Of a stretch of DNA of 57,028 nucleotides, positions 7,389 through 15,474 are shown one piece after another. The notes under the pieces were generated by a model. It saw nothing but the letters and a program-made list of their open reading frames with translations. It was not told the origin of the DNA and made no database searches. The first letter of the stretch is position 1, and every line of letters begins with the position of its first letter. A program made the translations under genes and the position numbers. Source of the DNA: JBAYSY01 sp041675885 (lineage in GTDB: Bacteria > Pseudomonadota > Alphaproteobacteria > Rhodobacterales > Rhodobacteraceae); contig JBAYSY010000014.1 of the NCBI GenBank assembly GCA_041675885.1, positions 1 to 57,028 on the forward strand. The letters run 5' to 3'.

Positions 7389-8329
7389 CCGAAGCTGCGG
7401 GTCGGGCGGTCGAACACCTTGCGGCCCATCAGGCTGGCGGCAAGTTCGACCATGAGTTTCGCGGTACGGCCGCGTTCGTCGAGAAACGGGTTCAGTTCCA
7501 CCATGTCCAGCGAGGTCACAAGGCCCGATTCGTGCAGAAGCTCCATCACCAGATGCGCCTCGCGGAAGGTGGCGCCGCCGGGCACGGTGGTGCCGACGGC
7601 GGGCGCGATCGAGGGATCGAGGAAATCCACGTCGAGCGAGACATGCAGCATCCCCCCCGCCGCCCGCACCCGGTCCAGAAACGCGCGCAGCGGTGCGACG
7701 ATACCGTGTTCGTCCAGATCGCGCATGTCGGTGACCGGCACGCCGCAAGCCTGCAAGGCCCGGTATTCCGCCGGGTCGATGGAGCGGAGGCCGTAAAGAC
7801 AGATGTTCCCGGGCGGCAGCGGCGCCGGAAAGGGCGGAAAGACGTCGAAACCGTCGCGCCCGGCGATATAGGCCACCGGCGTGCCGTGCAGGTTGCCCGA
7901 GGCAGTGCTGAGCGGCGTGTGGAAATCGGCATGTGCGTCGAGCCACAGGAGGAACAGCGGCCGCCCGGCCTTGTGCGCGTGGGCCGCGACTCCCGCGACC
8001 GATCCCAGCGACAGGCTGTGGTCGCCGCCCATGAAGATCGGAAAGCCCCGCGCCATCGCCGCCTCCGCGGCCCCGGCCACCGCCCGGGCCCAGCCCACGA
8101 CCTCCCCAAGCGAATGCACCGCCGGGTTGGGGCAGTCGGGCGGCTCCGGGCAGTCGGGCGGCCCGGCCGGCGCCGGTGTCAGGTCGCCCGCATCCTCGAC
8201 CGCATGGCCCAGCGCCTCCAGCGCCGGGCCCAGCCCTGCCACCCGATAGGCGGCAGGCCCCATCAGGCAGCCGGGGCGGCGCTGGCCGCTGTCCGTGGGC
8301 ACGCCGATCAGGATGCGGGGTTCGGGCAT
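7385..8329 (-). CDS. rocF: Arginase
   Basis: 314-residue ureohydrolase that cleaves L-arginine to L-ornithine and urea. The binuclear manganese ligands are all visible: GGDHS at 101-105, DAHADFHT at 131-138, and SLDVDFLDP near residue 229. A Cys/Pro-rich insertion (PPDCPEPPDCPNPAVHSL) near residue 58-75 is an unusual local feature. It is the first gene of a two-gene unit with ornithine cyclodeaminase. GGAG precedes the ATG. Agmatinase is a less likely reading, given the pairing with OCD. Confidence 0.92.
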   Translation of the reverse strand: MPEPRILIGVPTDSGQRRPGCLMGPAAYRVAGLGPALEALGHAVEDAGDLTPAPAGPPDCPEPPDCPNPAVHSLGEVVGWARAVAGAAEAAMARGFPIFMGGDHSLSLGSVAGVAAHAHKAGRPLFLLWLDAHADFHTPLSTASGNLHGTPVAYIAGRDGFDVFPPFPAPLPPGNICLYGLRSIDPAEYRALQACGVPVTDMRDLDEHGIVAPLRAFLDRVRAAGGMLHVSLDVDFLDPSIAPAVGTTVPGGATFREAHLVMELLHESGLVTSLDMVELNPFLDERGRTAKLMVELAASLMGRKVFDRPTRSFG

Positions 8330-8699
8330 GGTGGCTCCATCTGCGGGTTGTGGCCCAAAGCCTGTTGTGGCCAGAGGCTGTCATGGTCAGTCTGTCATGG
8401 CCCCGAGTTTCCGGCCTTTCACGGCCGGAAGAAACCCGGAATATGCGCATAATGCCGCATCCGGGCTACAATCTGCCGCGCAATCCGGGCGGAATGCCCG
8501 TCGCAACGGATGCAGGGGGCCTGCGCAGAGGTTACGGGGCCGCGCAGAAGGCATTGACACCCCGGATGGCGCCTGTATAAGCCGCCCGTTCCCGGGGCGA
8601 CCCGGGGGCAGTCGTTGGTGTTGGTGGCCCCCGCAAGGGGATGCCTGTCGCCCGCAAGGGAAAGGACAACGCCCTTCACGAACCTGAAGGAGATCAGCG
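8330..8699. other. Divergent intergenic region and rpsD leader
   Basis: Holds the arginase upstream region (minus) and the rpsD promoter plus about 110-base leader (plus). Near 8345-8400 there are imperfect repeats of TGTTGTGGCC / TGTCATGG, and an 8-bp inverted repeat TTCCGGCC / GGCCGGAA at 8409-8430; either could be an operator for the arginine-catabolic operon, but I recognise no known box. Confidence 0.4.
8554..8581 (+). promoter_or_regulatory. Sigma-70-type promoter of rpsD
   Basis: TTGACA at 8554-8559 and TATAAG at 8576-8581, spaced 16 bases. It is about 120 bases upstream of the rpsD start and is the best-matching promoter in this part of the window. Confidence 0.75.
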
Positions 8700-9320
8700 G
8701 TGACCAAACGCACCTCTGCCAAGTACAAACTCGACCGCCGGATGGGCGAAAACATCTGGGGCCGTCCGAAATCCCCGGTCAACAAGCGCGAATACGGCCC
8801 CGGCCAGCACGGCCAGCGCCGCAAGCAGAAGCTGTCCGACTACGGCACCCAGCTGCGCGCCAAGCAGAAGCTCAAGGGTTATTACGGCGACCTGACCGAA
8901 AAGCAGTTCCGCCGCATCTTCAGCGAGGCCGAGCGGCTGCGCGGCGATACCGGCGAGATGCTGATCGGCCTGCTGGAGCGCCGCCTGGACGCCGTGGTCT
9001 ACCGCGCGAAATTCGTGCCGACCGTCTTTGCCGCGCGCCAGTTCGTGAACCACGGCCATGTCACGGTGAACGGCAAGCGGGTGAACATCCCCTCCTACCG
9101 GCTCAAGGAAGGCGACGTGGTGGCGGTGCGCGACAAGTCGCGCCAGCTCGCCGTGGTGCTGGAGGCCGTGCAACTGGCCGAACGCGACGTGCCCGACTAT
9201 ATCGAGGCCGACCATTCCAAGATGACCGCGACCTTCGTGCGCACCCCGGCACTGGGCGACGTGCCCTATCCGGTGATGATGGAACCGAACCTCGTGGTCG
9301 AATACTACGCCAAGAACTGA
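8700..9320 (+). CDS. rpsD: 30S ribosomal protein S4
   Basis: 206 residues, the usual length for S4, a primary 16S rRNA-binding protein of the small subunit. N-terminal MTKRTSAKYKLDRRMGENIWGRPKSP and the S4 RNA-binding domain (LERRLDAVVYRAKFVPTVFAARQFVNHGHVTVNG) are diagnostic. Start is GTG at 8700 after GAAGGAGA; the family N-terminus begins exactly here. It stands alone, with its own promoter and terminator, not in a ribosomal protein operon. Alphaproteobacterial-type S4 without the zinc-binding Cys cluster. Confidence 0.98.
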   Translation: MTKRTSAKYKLDRRMGENIWGRPKSPVNKREYGPGQHGQRRKQKLSDYGTQLRAKQKLKGYYGDLTEKQFRRIFSEAERLRGDTGEMLIGLLERRLDAVVYRAKFVPTVFAARQFVNHGHVTVNGKRVNIPSYRLKEGDVVAVRDKSRQLAVVLEAVQLAERDVPDYIEADHSKMTATFVRTPALGDVPYPVMMEPNLVVEYYAKN

Positions 9321-9346
9321 TCCCGCCTTTCGGGCGCAGGGAATCG

Positions 9347-9376
9347 AAGGCCCGCCGCCCGGCGGGCCTTTTCTTT
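9347..9376 (+). terminator. Intrinsic terminator after rpsD
   Basis: Stem AAGGCCCGCC / GGCGGGCCTT with a short loop, then TTCTTTT. It begins 27 bases after the rpsD stop and separates rpsD from hisC. Confidence 0.85.
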
Positions 9377-9489
9377 TGCCCGCTCTCTCATGCGGTAACC
9401 TGCCGCCATCCGCGCCCCGCCATCGGCGAGAACCCGCTGGTCAAGGCGGGCGGGGGCGGCTAGAACCGCGCCAGCCTTGGGAGGTAGCC

Positions 9490-10575
9490 ATGAACGACCA
9501 GATCCGCCCGCAGCCCGGCATCCTCGATATCGACCTTTACGAAGGCGGGCAGAGCCATGTCCCGGGCATCGCCAACGTGGTGAAGCTGTCGTCGAACGAA
9601 AACCCCTTCGGCCCCTCCGACAAGGCGATGGAGGCGTTCCGCCGCGCCGGTCACAGCCTGCACCGCTATCCGTCGTCCGATCATGCCGCCCTGCGCGGGG
9701 CCATCGCCGAGATGCACGGGCTGGACGCCGGCCGGATCGTCTGCGGCGCCGGTTCGGACGAGATCATCTCGCTCCTGTGCCAAGCCTACGCCGGGCCGGG
9801 CAGCGAGGTGCTTTATACCGAACACGGCTTTCTGATGTATCGCATTTCGGCGCTGGCGGCGGGGGCCACCCCCGTAGAGGCGCCGGAGCGCGAGCGCACG
9901 ACCGATGTCGATGCGCTGCTCGCGGCCTGCACCCGGCGCACGCGGCTGGTGTTCCTCGCCAACCCCAACAACCCCACCGGCACCATGATCGGCATGGGCG
10001 AGATCGCCCGGCTGGCCGAGGGGCTACCGCCGCAGGCGCTTCTGGTTCTCGACGGGGCCTATGCCGAATATGTCGAGGGTTACGACGGCGGCGCCGCGCT
10101 GATCGAGTCGCGCGACAACGTGGTGATGACCCGGACCTTCTCGAAGATCTACGGGCTCGGGGGTCTGCGGATCGGCTGGGGCTACGGGCCGCAGCATGTG
10201 GCCGATGTGCTGAACCGGGTGCGCGGGCCGTTCAACCTGTCCACGGTGCAACTTGAAACCGCCGAAGCCGCGGTGCGCGATCAGGATTACGTCGCGAAAT
10301 GCCGGGCCGACAACACAAGGCTGCGCGCCTGGCTGGCCGAGGCACTGGCGGAATATGGCGTTCCATCAGATACTTCCACGGCGAACTTCATCCTTGCCCG
10401 CTTTGCCGACACCGCCGAGGCCGAAGCCTGTGACGACTGGCTCAAGTCGCAGGGCCTCATCGTGCGCCGGGTCGCGGGCTACAAGCTGCCGCATCACCTG
10501 CGCATCACCGTGGGCGACGAGGCATCGTGCCGCCGGGTCGCCCATGCGATCGGACAGTTCAAGGGCGCCCGCTGA
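9490..10575 (+). CDS. hisC: Histidinol-phosphate aminotransferase
   Basis: 361-residue class I/II PLP aminotransferase; family role is conversion of imidazole-acetol phosphate to histidinol phosphate, and many members also transaminate prephenate or aromatic keto acids. Seen: KLSSNENPFGPS near residue 32-43, ANPNNPTG at 157-164, and the PLP lysine K219 in TRTFSKIYGLGGLRIGW. Start at 9490 follows GGGAGGTAG; the in-frame extension to 9376 enters the rpsD terminator and is not used. Its stop overlaps the start of the prephenate dehydrogenase gene (TGATG), so in this context it probably serves tyrosine/phenylalanine as well as histidine synthesis. Confidence 0.93.
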   Translation: MNDQIRPQPGILDIDLYEGGQSHVPGIANVVKLSSNENPFGPSDKAMEAFRRAGHSLHRYPSSDHAALRGAIAEMHGLDAGRIVCGAGSDEIISLLCQAYAGPGSEVLYTEHGFLMYRISALAAGATPVEAPERERTTDVDALLAACTRRTRLVFLANPNNPTGTMIGMGEIARLAEGLPPQALLVLDGAYAEYVEGYDGGAALIESRDNVVMTRTFSKIYGLGGLRIGWGYGPQHVADVLNRVRGPFNLSTVQLETAEAAVRDQDYVAKCRADNTRLRAWLAEALAEYGVPSDTSTANFILARFADTAEAEACDDWLKSQGLIVRRVAGYKLPHHLRITVGDEASCRRVAHAIGQFKGAR

Positions 10576-11501
10576 TGGGCCGGGTCTATGACCGGGTGGC
10601 GCTGATCGGGCTGGGGCTGATCGCCTCGTCGATGGCCCATGCGATGCGCGAGGCCGGGCTTGCGGGCCATGTCGCCGGTCACGCCCGCACCGCCGAGACC
10701 CGCGACATCGCGCGCGAGATCGGGCTTTGCGATTCCGTCCACGAGACCGCGGCCGGGGCGGTCGAGGGCGCCGACCTGGTGGTGCTTGCCGTGCCGGTCG
10801 GCGCCATGGGCAAGCTGGCGGCGGAGATCGCGCCGCATCTGAAACCGGGCGCGACGGTGACCGATGTGGGGTCCGTGAAGCAGGCGGTGATCGAGGCGGT
10901 CGGCCCGCATATCCCCGAAGACGTGCATTTCATCCCCGGCCATCCGCTGGCCGGGACCGAACATTCCGGCCCGCGCTCGGGCTTCACCGCGCTGTTCCGG
11001 AACCGCTGGTGCCTGCTGGTTCCGGGCGAGGCCCCGGCGGAGGCCGTGGCCCGCCTCACCGCACTGTGGGAAGGCATGGGCGCCCATGTCGAGACCATGG
11101 ACGCCGCGCACCACGACCTCGTTCTTGCCGTCACCAGCCACACGCCGCACCTGATCGCCTATACGATGGTGGGCGTGGCCGACGACCTGCGCCGCGTGAC
11201 CGACAGCGAGGTCATCAAGTATTCGGCGGCGGGTTTCCGCGACTTCACCCGGATCGCGGCCTCGGATCCGACCATGTGGCGCGACGTGTTCCTGACCAAC
11301 AAGGAGGCGACACTGGACATTCTCGGCCGTTTCACCGAAGAATTGTTCGCGCTGCAACGGGCGATCCGGCTTGGCGACGGCGATCACCTGCACGCCTATT
11401 TCACCCGGACAAGGGCAATCCGGCGCGGAATCATCGAGGCCGGGCAGGATACCGACGCCCCGGACTTCGGGCGGTCGGCCGCTGCACGGAAGGGCGCATA
11501 G
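10575..11501 (+). CDS. tyrA: Prephenate/arogenate dehydrogenase (TyrA family)
   Basis: 308-residue NAD(P)-dependent dehydrogenase that oxidatively decarboxylates prephenate (to 4-hydroxyphenylpyruvate) or arogenate (to tyrosine). The nucleotide-binding motif is GLGLIASSMA (the usual second Gly is Ala here). Other family segments: VTDVGSVKQAV, FIPGHPLAGTEHSGP, SHTPHLIAY and GFRDFTRIAASDPTMW. Monofunctional: no chorismate mutase or ACT domain. Starts one base inside the hisC stop, so the two are translated together as an aromatic amino-acid pair. Cofactor and substrate preference cannot be read from sequence. Confidence 0.92.
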   Translation: MGRVYDRVALIGLGLIASSMAHAMREAGLAGHVAGHARTAETRDIAREIGLCDSVHETAAGAVEGADLVVLAVPVGAMGKLAAEIAPHLKPGATVTDVGSVKQAVIEAVGPHIPEDVHFIPGHPLAGTEHSGPRSGFTALFRNRWCLLVPGEAPAEAVARLTALWEGMGAHVETMDAAHHDLVLAVTSHTPHLIAYTMVGVADDLRRVTDSEVIKYSAAGFRDFTRIAASDPTMWRDVFLTNKEATLDILGRFTEELFALQRAIRLGDGDHLHAYFTRTRAIRRGIIEAGQDTDAPDFGRSAAARKGA

Positions 11502-11543
11502 GGGCCGGACAAGGCGGGGCCGACAATACAAGGACGGGACACA

Positions 11544-12578
11544 GTGCGGACAGGGACAAGGCCGGTAATATGGCTCGCGGGGGTGTTTGCGATCTTCGCG
11601 ATGGCGATGGCGGCGGGGGCGAACCCGCCGGATCGTTCGGCAAGGCCCGAGACCCGGCCCGCAACCGCCGCCCCCACTCCTGCCCCCGAAGCCGCCATGC
11701 AAAGCCCCGTCCGTCCGGTGCCGTCGCCACAGGGCGACCGGGCGGCGGGTGCCGCCGATCCCGCGCCGCATGATGCGGGGGCGCTGGCGGCAATGCTGGT
11801 GCCGCCCCCGCCGCGCAGCCTGCCGCGCGCCACACCCCGAACCGCTTCGGTGGCCACCCGCAATACCCCGGTCCGGCCCCGGGCCCGGCCCGCGCCGTTA
11901 ATGCAGGTGGTGGCGGTTCCTGCCGTCGCCTCCGTTGCGGCCCTGACCCGCTCGCCGCGGCCGCAGGCCCGGCCCGCCACGCCTCCGGCCCGGATCCAGA
12001 CCGTTTCCGCCCCCGCCGTGCGCAGCCAGCCCGGCACCGCCGCGCTGCGCGGTCCGCGCGGCGTGCAATGCGGCAATCCGGCGATCCAGGGAGAATCGAT
12101 CCCGCGGATCGTCGGTCGCGTCAGCGGCTGCGGCGTGGCCGAGCCGGTGCGGATCACCGCCGTGGACGGGGTGCAGCTTTCGCAACCGGCGGTGATGGAT
12201 TGCGGCACCGCGCAGGCGCTGAACACCTGGGTGCAGCGCGGGCTCAAACCCACCGTGGGCCGCACCGGCGGCGGCGTGGTGCAGTTGCAGGTGGCCGGGC
12301 ATTACGTCTGCCGCACCCGCAACCACCGCGCAGGCGCGCGGATCAGCGAACACGGCAAGGGCCGGGCCATCGACATTTCCGGCGTGATGCTGGCAAGCGG
12401 CCAGCGGCTTTCGATCCTGCGCGACTGGCGCGGACCACATGGCAACATCCTGCGCGCCGCCCATCGCTCGGCCTGCGGCATCTTCGGCACCACGCTGGGC
12501 CCCGGCTCGGACGGGATGCACGAGGACCACCTGCATTTCGACACCGCCCGCCACCGCAACGGGCCGTACTGCCGGTAG
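11544..12578 (+). CDS. Extensin-like family protein, exported
   Basis: 344 residues. N-terminal signal or anchor (VIWLAGVFAIFAMAMAAG), then a Pro/Arg/Ala-rich unstructured region to about residue 170, then a C-terminal extensin-like domain (PF06904) of about 165 residues. The domain has Cys residues at GVQCGN, SGCGVA, MDCGTA, VCRTRN, SACGIF and GPYCR that probably form disulfides, and metal-ligand-like SEHGKGRAIDIS and HEDHLHFD motifs that recall the LAS/D-Ala-D-Ala peptidase fold. A cell-wall role is likely but unproven. GTG start at 11544, 42 bases after tyrA. Confidence 0.82.
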   Translation: MRTGTRPVIWLAGVFAIFAMAMAAGANPPDRSARPETRPATAAPTPAPEAAMQSPVRPVPSPQGDRAAGAADPAPHDAGALAAMLVPPPPRSLPRATPRTASVATRNTPVRPRARPAPLMQVVAVPAVASVAALTRSPRPQARPATPPARIQTVSAPAVRSQPGTAALRGPRGVQCGNPAIQGESIPRIVGRVSGCGVAEPVRITAVDGVQLSQPAVMDCGTAQALNTWVQRGLKPTVGRTGGGVVQLQVAGHYVCRTRNHRAGARISEHGKGRAIDISGVMLASGQRLSILRDWRGPHGNILRAAHRSACGIFGTTLGPGSDGMHEDHLHFDTARHRNGPYCR

Positions 12579-12620
12579 GGGGCCGCAGGACGGGCGATTC
12601 CGCCCAGCCTTGCGCCCGCC

Positions 12621-13436
12621 TTACCCCTTGACCAGCCGGTCGATGGCCACGAGCCGCGACAGCAGCCCCTCCATCTCGTCCAGCCGCACCATGTTCGGCC
12701 CGTCCGAGGGCGCGTTGTCCGGGTCCTGATGCGTCTCGATGAACAGCCCGGCGCAGCCCACCGCCAGCGCGGCACGCGCGAGCGGCGCCACGAATTCGCG
12801 CTGCCCGCCCGACGACGTGCCCTGCCCGCCCGGCAATTGCACCGAATGGGTGGCGTCGAAGATCACCGGACAGCCGGTCCGGGCCATGATCGGCAGGGCG
12901 CGCATGTCCGACACCAGCATGTTGTAGCCGAAGCTCGTCCCGCGTTCGCACAGCATGATCCGGCTATTGCCGGTCGAGGCGATCTTGTCGGCCACGTTCG
13001 CCATGTCCCAGGGCGCGAGGAACTGGCCCTTCTTCACGTTGATCGCCTTGCCCGTGGCCCCGGCGGCCAGGAGCAGGTCGGTCTGGCGACTGAGGAAGGC
13101 GGGGATCTGCAAGATATCCACCGCTTCGGCCACCGGGGCGCAATGGCCGGGTTCGTGTACGTCGGTCAGCACCGGGCAGCCGAATTCATCACGGATCGCG
13201 GCAAGGATTTCCAGCCCCGCATCCATGCCGATGCCGCGCCTGCCCGACAGGCTGGAACGGTTGGCCTTGTCGTAGCTGCCCTTGAACACGAAGGGGATGC
13301 CCAGCCGGGCGCAGGTCTCGGCCAGATGTCCGGCGATCATCCGCGCATGGTCGAGGCTTTCCAGCTGGCACGGCCCCGAGATCAGCCCGAAGGGCCGGTC
13401 GTTGCCGAACACCGCATTGCCGATTTCCACCGTCAT
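12621..13436 (-). CDS. kdsA: 3-deoxy-8-phosphooctulonate synthase
   Basis: 271-residue enzyme joining phosphoenolpyruvate and arabinose 5-phosphate to give Kdo 8-phosphate, precursor of lipopolysaccharide inner core. Signatures: ISGPCQLES, FKGSYDKANRSS, GLEILAAIRDEFGCPVLTDVHEP, QIPAFLSRQTDLL, NVKKGQFLAPWDM and FDATHSVQLPGG. GPCQLES lacks the metal-binding Cys-Asn pair of some class II enzymes at its start, but metal class is not certain by eye. ATG at 13436 overlaps the kdsB stop (ATGA). Last gene of the kdsD-kdsB-kdsA unit. Confidence 0.96.
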   Translation of the reverse strand: MTVEIGNAVFGNDRPFGLISGPCQLESLDHARMIAGHLAETCARLGIPFVFKGSYDKANRSSLSGRRGIGMDAGLEILAAIRDEFGCPVLTDVHEPGHCAPVAEAVDILQIPAFLSRQTDLLLAAGATGKAINVKKGQFLAPWDMANVADKIASTGNSRIMLCERGTSFGYNMLVSDMRALPIMARTGCPVIFDATHSVQLPGGQGTSSGGQREFVAPLARAALAVGCAGLFIETHQDPDNAPSDGPNMVRLDEMEGLLSRLVAIDRLVKG

Positions 13437-14236
13437 TCGATCCCCTCCGCGCGCAAGACCGCCTCGATCCGTTCGACATCGGCGGGGTTGTTCAGTTCCC
13501 AGAACTCGCGGCCACGCGCCTCGACCTCGACGCAGCGCACCGGGATGCGGTTCCACAGGAACCGGAGCTGTTCCAGCCCTTCGAGGTTTTCCAGATCGCA
13601 GGCCCCGGCCGCGCCATAGGCCGCGAGCGCCACCGGGGTGTAGGCATAGACCCCGACATGGTGGAACACCGGCACCTGCGCGCCCTCGGCATAGGTCTTG
13701 CCGGTGTAGGGCACGACCTCCTTCGAGAAGTAAAGCGCGTCGCCTTCGGCATCCATCACCGCCGTGGTGCCGCCGACAAGGCCGTTGCGGCGGTCGTCGA
13801 GGAACCGCGCGTGGATTTCGGGCGAGCAGCGCAGCACCGGGGTGGCGACCTGAACCGTGCCGTCCATCGCGGCGATCAGCGCCTCGACGAACCATGGCGG
13901 CGTGAGCGGCGCGTCGCCTTGCAGGTTCACCACCACCTCGGGCGCGATGCCCAGCCGCGCCAGCGCGTCGGCGCAGCGTTCGGTGCCGTTGGCGCAAGCC
14001 TCATCGGTCATCACCACATCGGCACCGAAATCCCGCGCGGCCCCGGCGATCCGTTCATCGTCGGTCGCGACCCAGACCGCATCCACCCCGGCCACCGCCC
14101 GGGCCGCGCGCCACGACCGTTCGACAAGGCTGCGCCGCAGTCCGGTCGCCCCGGCCAGCCCGACCAGCGGCTTGCCCGGATAGCGGGTCGAGGCGTGGCG
14201 CGCCGGAATCAGGATCACGCGTTTCGGATCGGCCAT
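13433..14236 (-). CDS. kdsB: 3-deoxy-manno-octulosonate cytidylyltransferase
   Basis: 267 residues; activates Kdo with CTP to CMP-Kdo for lipid A glycosylation. Nucleotide-binding VILIPARHASTRYPGKPL, then WVATDDERI, ANGTERCADA and VNLQGDAPLTPPWFVEAL, with the C-terminal HHVGVYAYTPVAL and GLEQLRFLWN. Start set at 14236 (MADPKR), where ATG overlaps the kdsD stop by one base (TGATG); an upstream Met eight codons earlier would overlap more and has no better ribosome site. Sits between kdsD and kdsA, so three consecutive Kdo steps are encoded together. Confidence 0.96.
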   Translation of the reverse strand: MADPKRVILIPARHASTRYPGKPLVGLAGATGLRRSLVERSWRAARAVAGVDAVWVATDDERIAGAARDFGADVVMTDEACANGTERCADALARLGIAPEVVVNLQGDAPLTPPWFVEALIAAMDGTVQVATPVLRCSPEIHARFLDDRRNGLVGGTTAVMDAEGDALYFSKEVVPYTGKTYAEGAQVPVFHHVGVYAYTPVALAAYGAAGACDLENLEGLEQLRFLWNRIPVRCVEVEARGREFWELNNPADVERIEAVLRAEGIE

Positions 14237-15222
14237 CACACCACCCCCGCCCGCAGGCAATCATGCAGCCGGATCAGCCCGGCCAGCTTTCCGTCATCCC
14301 CCACCACGCAAAGCGCGCTGATCTTGTTGAGGTTCATCTCGCGCACCGCCTCGCTGACCAGCGCGCGGGGGCCGATGGTCCGGGGGGTGCGGGTGGCCAC
14401 GTCGCGGGCCGCGCGCGCCATCAGCCCGTCGAGGTTGCGGCGCAAATCCCCGTCGGTGATGATGCCGGTCAACCGGCCGTCCTCCACCAGTGCGGCGACG
14501 CCAAAGCCCTTGCCGGTCATCTCGATCAGCACCTCGGGCATGGGCATGTCCTCGGGGACGGTGGGCAGGCTGTCGCCCCGGTGCATCAGGTCGGCCACCC
14601 GCAGGAACTGCGCCCCCAGCTTGCCGCCGGGGTGGAACAGATGGAAGGCGTCGCGCTCGAACCCGCGCAGTTGCATCACCGCCACCGCCAGCGCATCGCC
14701 AAGCGCAAGGCTCACGGTGGTCGAGGTGGTCGGCGCCATGCCGATGGCGCAGGCTTCGGGCGCGTCGGGCAGCACCAGCGCGATGTCGGACTGCCGCAGG
14801 AGCGTGCTTTCGGGGTTCTTCGACACGCCGATCAGCGGGATCGCGAAGCGCCGGGTGTAAGAGACCAGATCATGCAGTTCCCGCGTCTCGCCCGAGTTCG
14901 ACAGCAGGATGCAGACATCCCCGGCGGTGATCATGCCGAGGTCGCCGTGGCTCGCCTCGGCCGGGTGGACGAAATGCGCGGGCGTGCCGGTCGAGGCCAG
15001 CGTGGCGGCGATCTTGCGCGCCACATGGCCCGACTTGCCCATGCCCGAGACGATCACCCGCCCCTTCGCCGCCATGATCGCCGCAACAGCGGCGTCGAAG
15101 GCGTCGGTCAGCGTATCGGCCAGCGTCAGGATCGCCGCCGCCTCGGTGCGCAGCACGTCGCGGCCATGGCGGCGGGCGGGGGTATCGGCGGCGCCGGGGC
15201 GGGGGGCGGGTGTCTCGGTCAT
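14236..15222 (-). CDS. kdsD: Arabinose-5-phosphate isomerase (KpsF/GutQ/KdsD family)
   Basis: 328 residues; interconverts ribulose 5-phosphate and arabinose 5-phosphate, the first committed substrate for Kdo. N-terminal SIS domain (GRVIVSGMGKSGHVARKIAATLASTGTPAHFVHPAEASHGDLG, then LLSNSGET) and two C-terminal CBS domains (about 205-325). The order kdsD-kdsB-kdsA on the minus strand supports the assignment. Start set at 15222; Met four codons upstream (15234) is an equal alternative and neither has a clear Shine-Dalgarno sequence. Confidence 0.94.
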   Translation of the reverse strand: MTETPAPRPGAADTPARRHGRDVLRTEAAAILTLADTLTDAFDAAVAAIMAAKGRVIVSGMGKSGHVARKIAATLASTGTPAHFVHPAEASHGDLGMITAGDVCILLSNSGETRELHDLVSYTRRFAIPLIGVSKNPESTLLRQSDIALVLPDAPEACAIGMAPTTSTTVSLALGDALAVAVMQLRGFERDAFHLFHPGGKLGAQFLRVADLMHRGDSLPTVPEDMPMPEVLIEMTGKGFGVAALVEDGRLTGIITDGDLRRNLDGLMARAARDVATRTPRTIGPRALVSEAVREMNLNKISALCVVGDDGKLAGLIRLHDCLRAGVV

Positions 15223-15312
15223 GCGCGGCAACATAAGCACGCACGCGGCCCGGTGCCAGAGAGGATCGGCGGCGGCGGTTTGCGGGAGGGGAATATCCGC
15301 GCCCCCTTTCCC

Positions 15313-15395
15313 CTTGCCCGGAATCAAGGCGCTTGCGCCGCCGGGCAGCGGCCGACTGCCCCCCCCCGGCAGTCGGCCGCTGCCCTCTGTTGCAA
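15313..15395. repeat. Dispersed palindromic repeat, 15.3-kb copy
   Basis: Perfect 18-bp arms GGGCAGCGGCCGACTGCC (15343-15360) and its complement (15368-15385) around a run of seven C, followed by TCTGTTGCAA and preceded by TTGCCCGGAATCAAGGCGC (15314-15332). The last 19-mer recurs exactly, inverted, at 49482-49500, and the palindrome arms recur at 19643, 24607, 49338 and 49453. It lies between divergent kdsD and the aldehyde dehydrogenase gene. Confidence 0.75.
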
Positions 15396-15474
15396 TCGGC
15401 ATCAGCCGGGGTGGCGCCCGGCAACTCAACTGGTATGGTTGCGCGCAAATGCCGCGACGCATGAGGAGGCTTCC

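Noticed and set aside
5037..7796. Long plus-strand frame of about 919 codons opposite the sugar dehydrogenase and ornithine cyclodeaminase genes
   Set aside because: It is antisense to two well-supported genes, has no recognisable domain and owes its length to very high G+C.
14263..15474. Plus-strand frame running into the aldehyde dehydrogenase gene
   Set aside because: It is antisense to kdsD; the enzyme's conserved start at 15475 has its own strong ribosome site.
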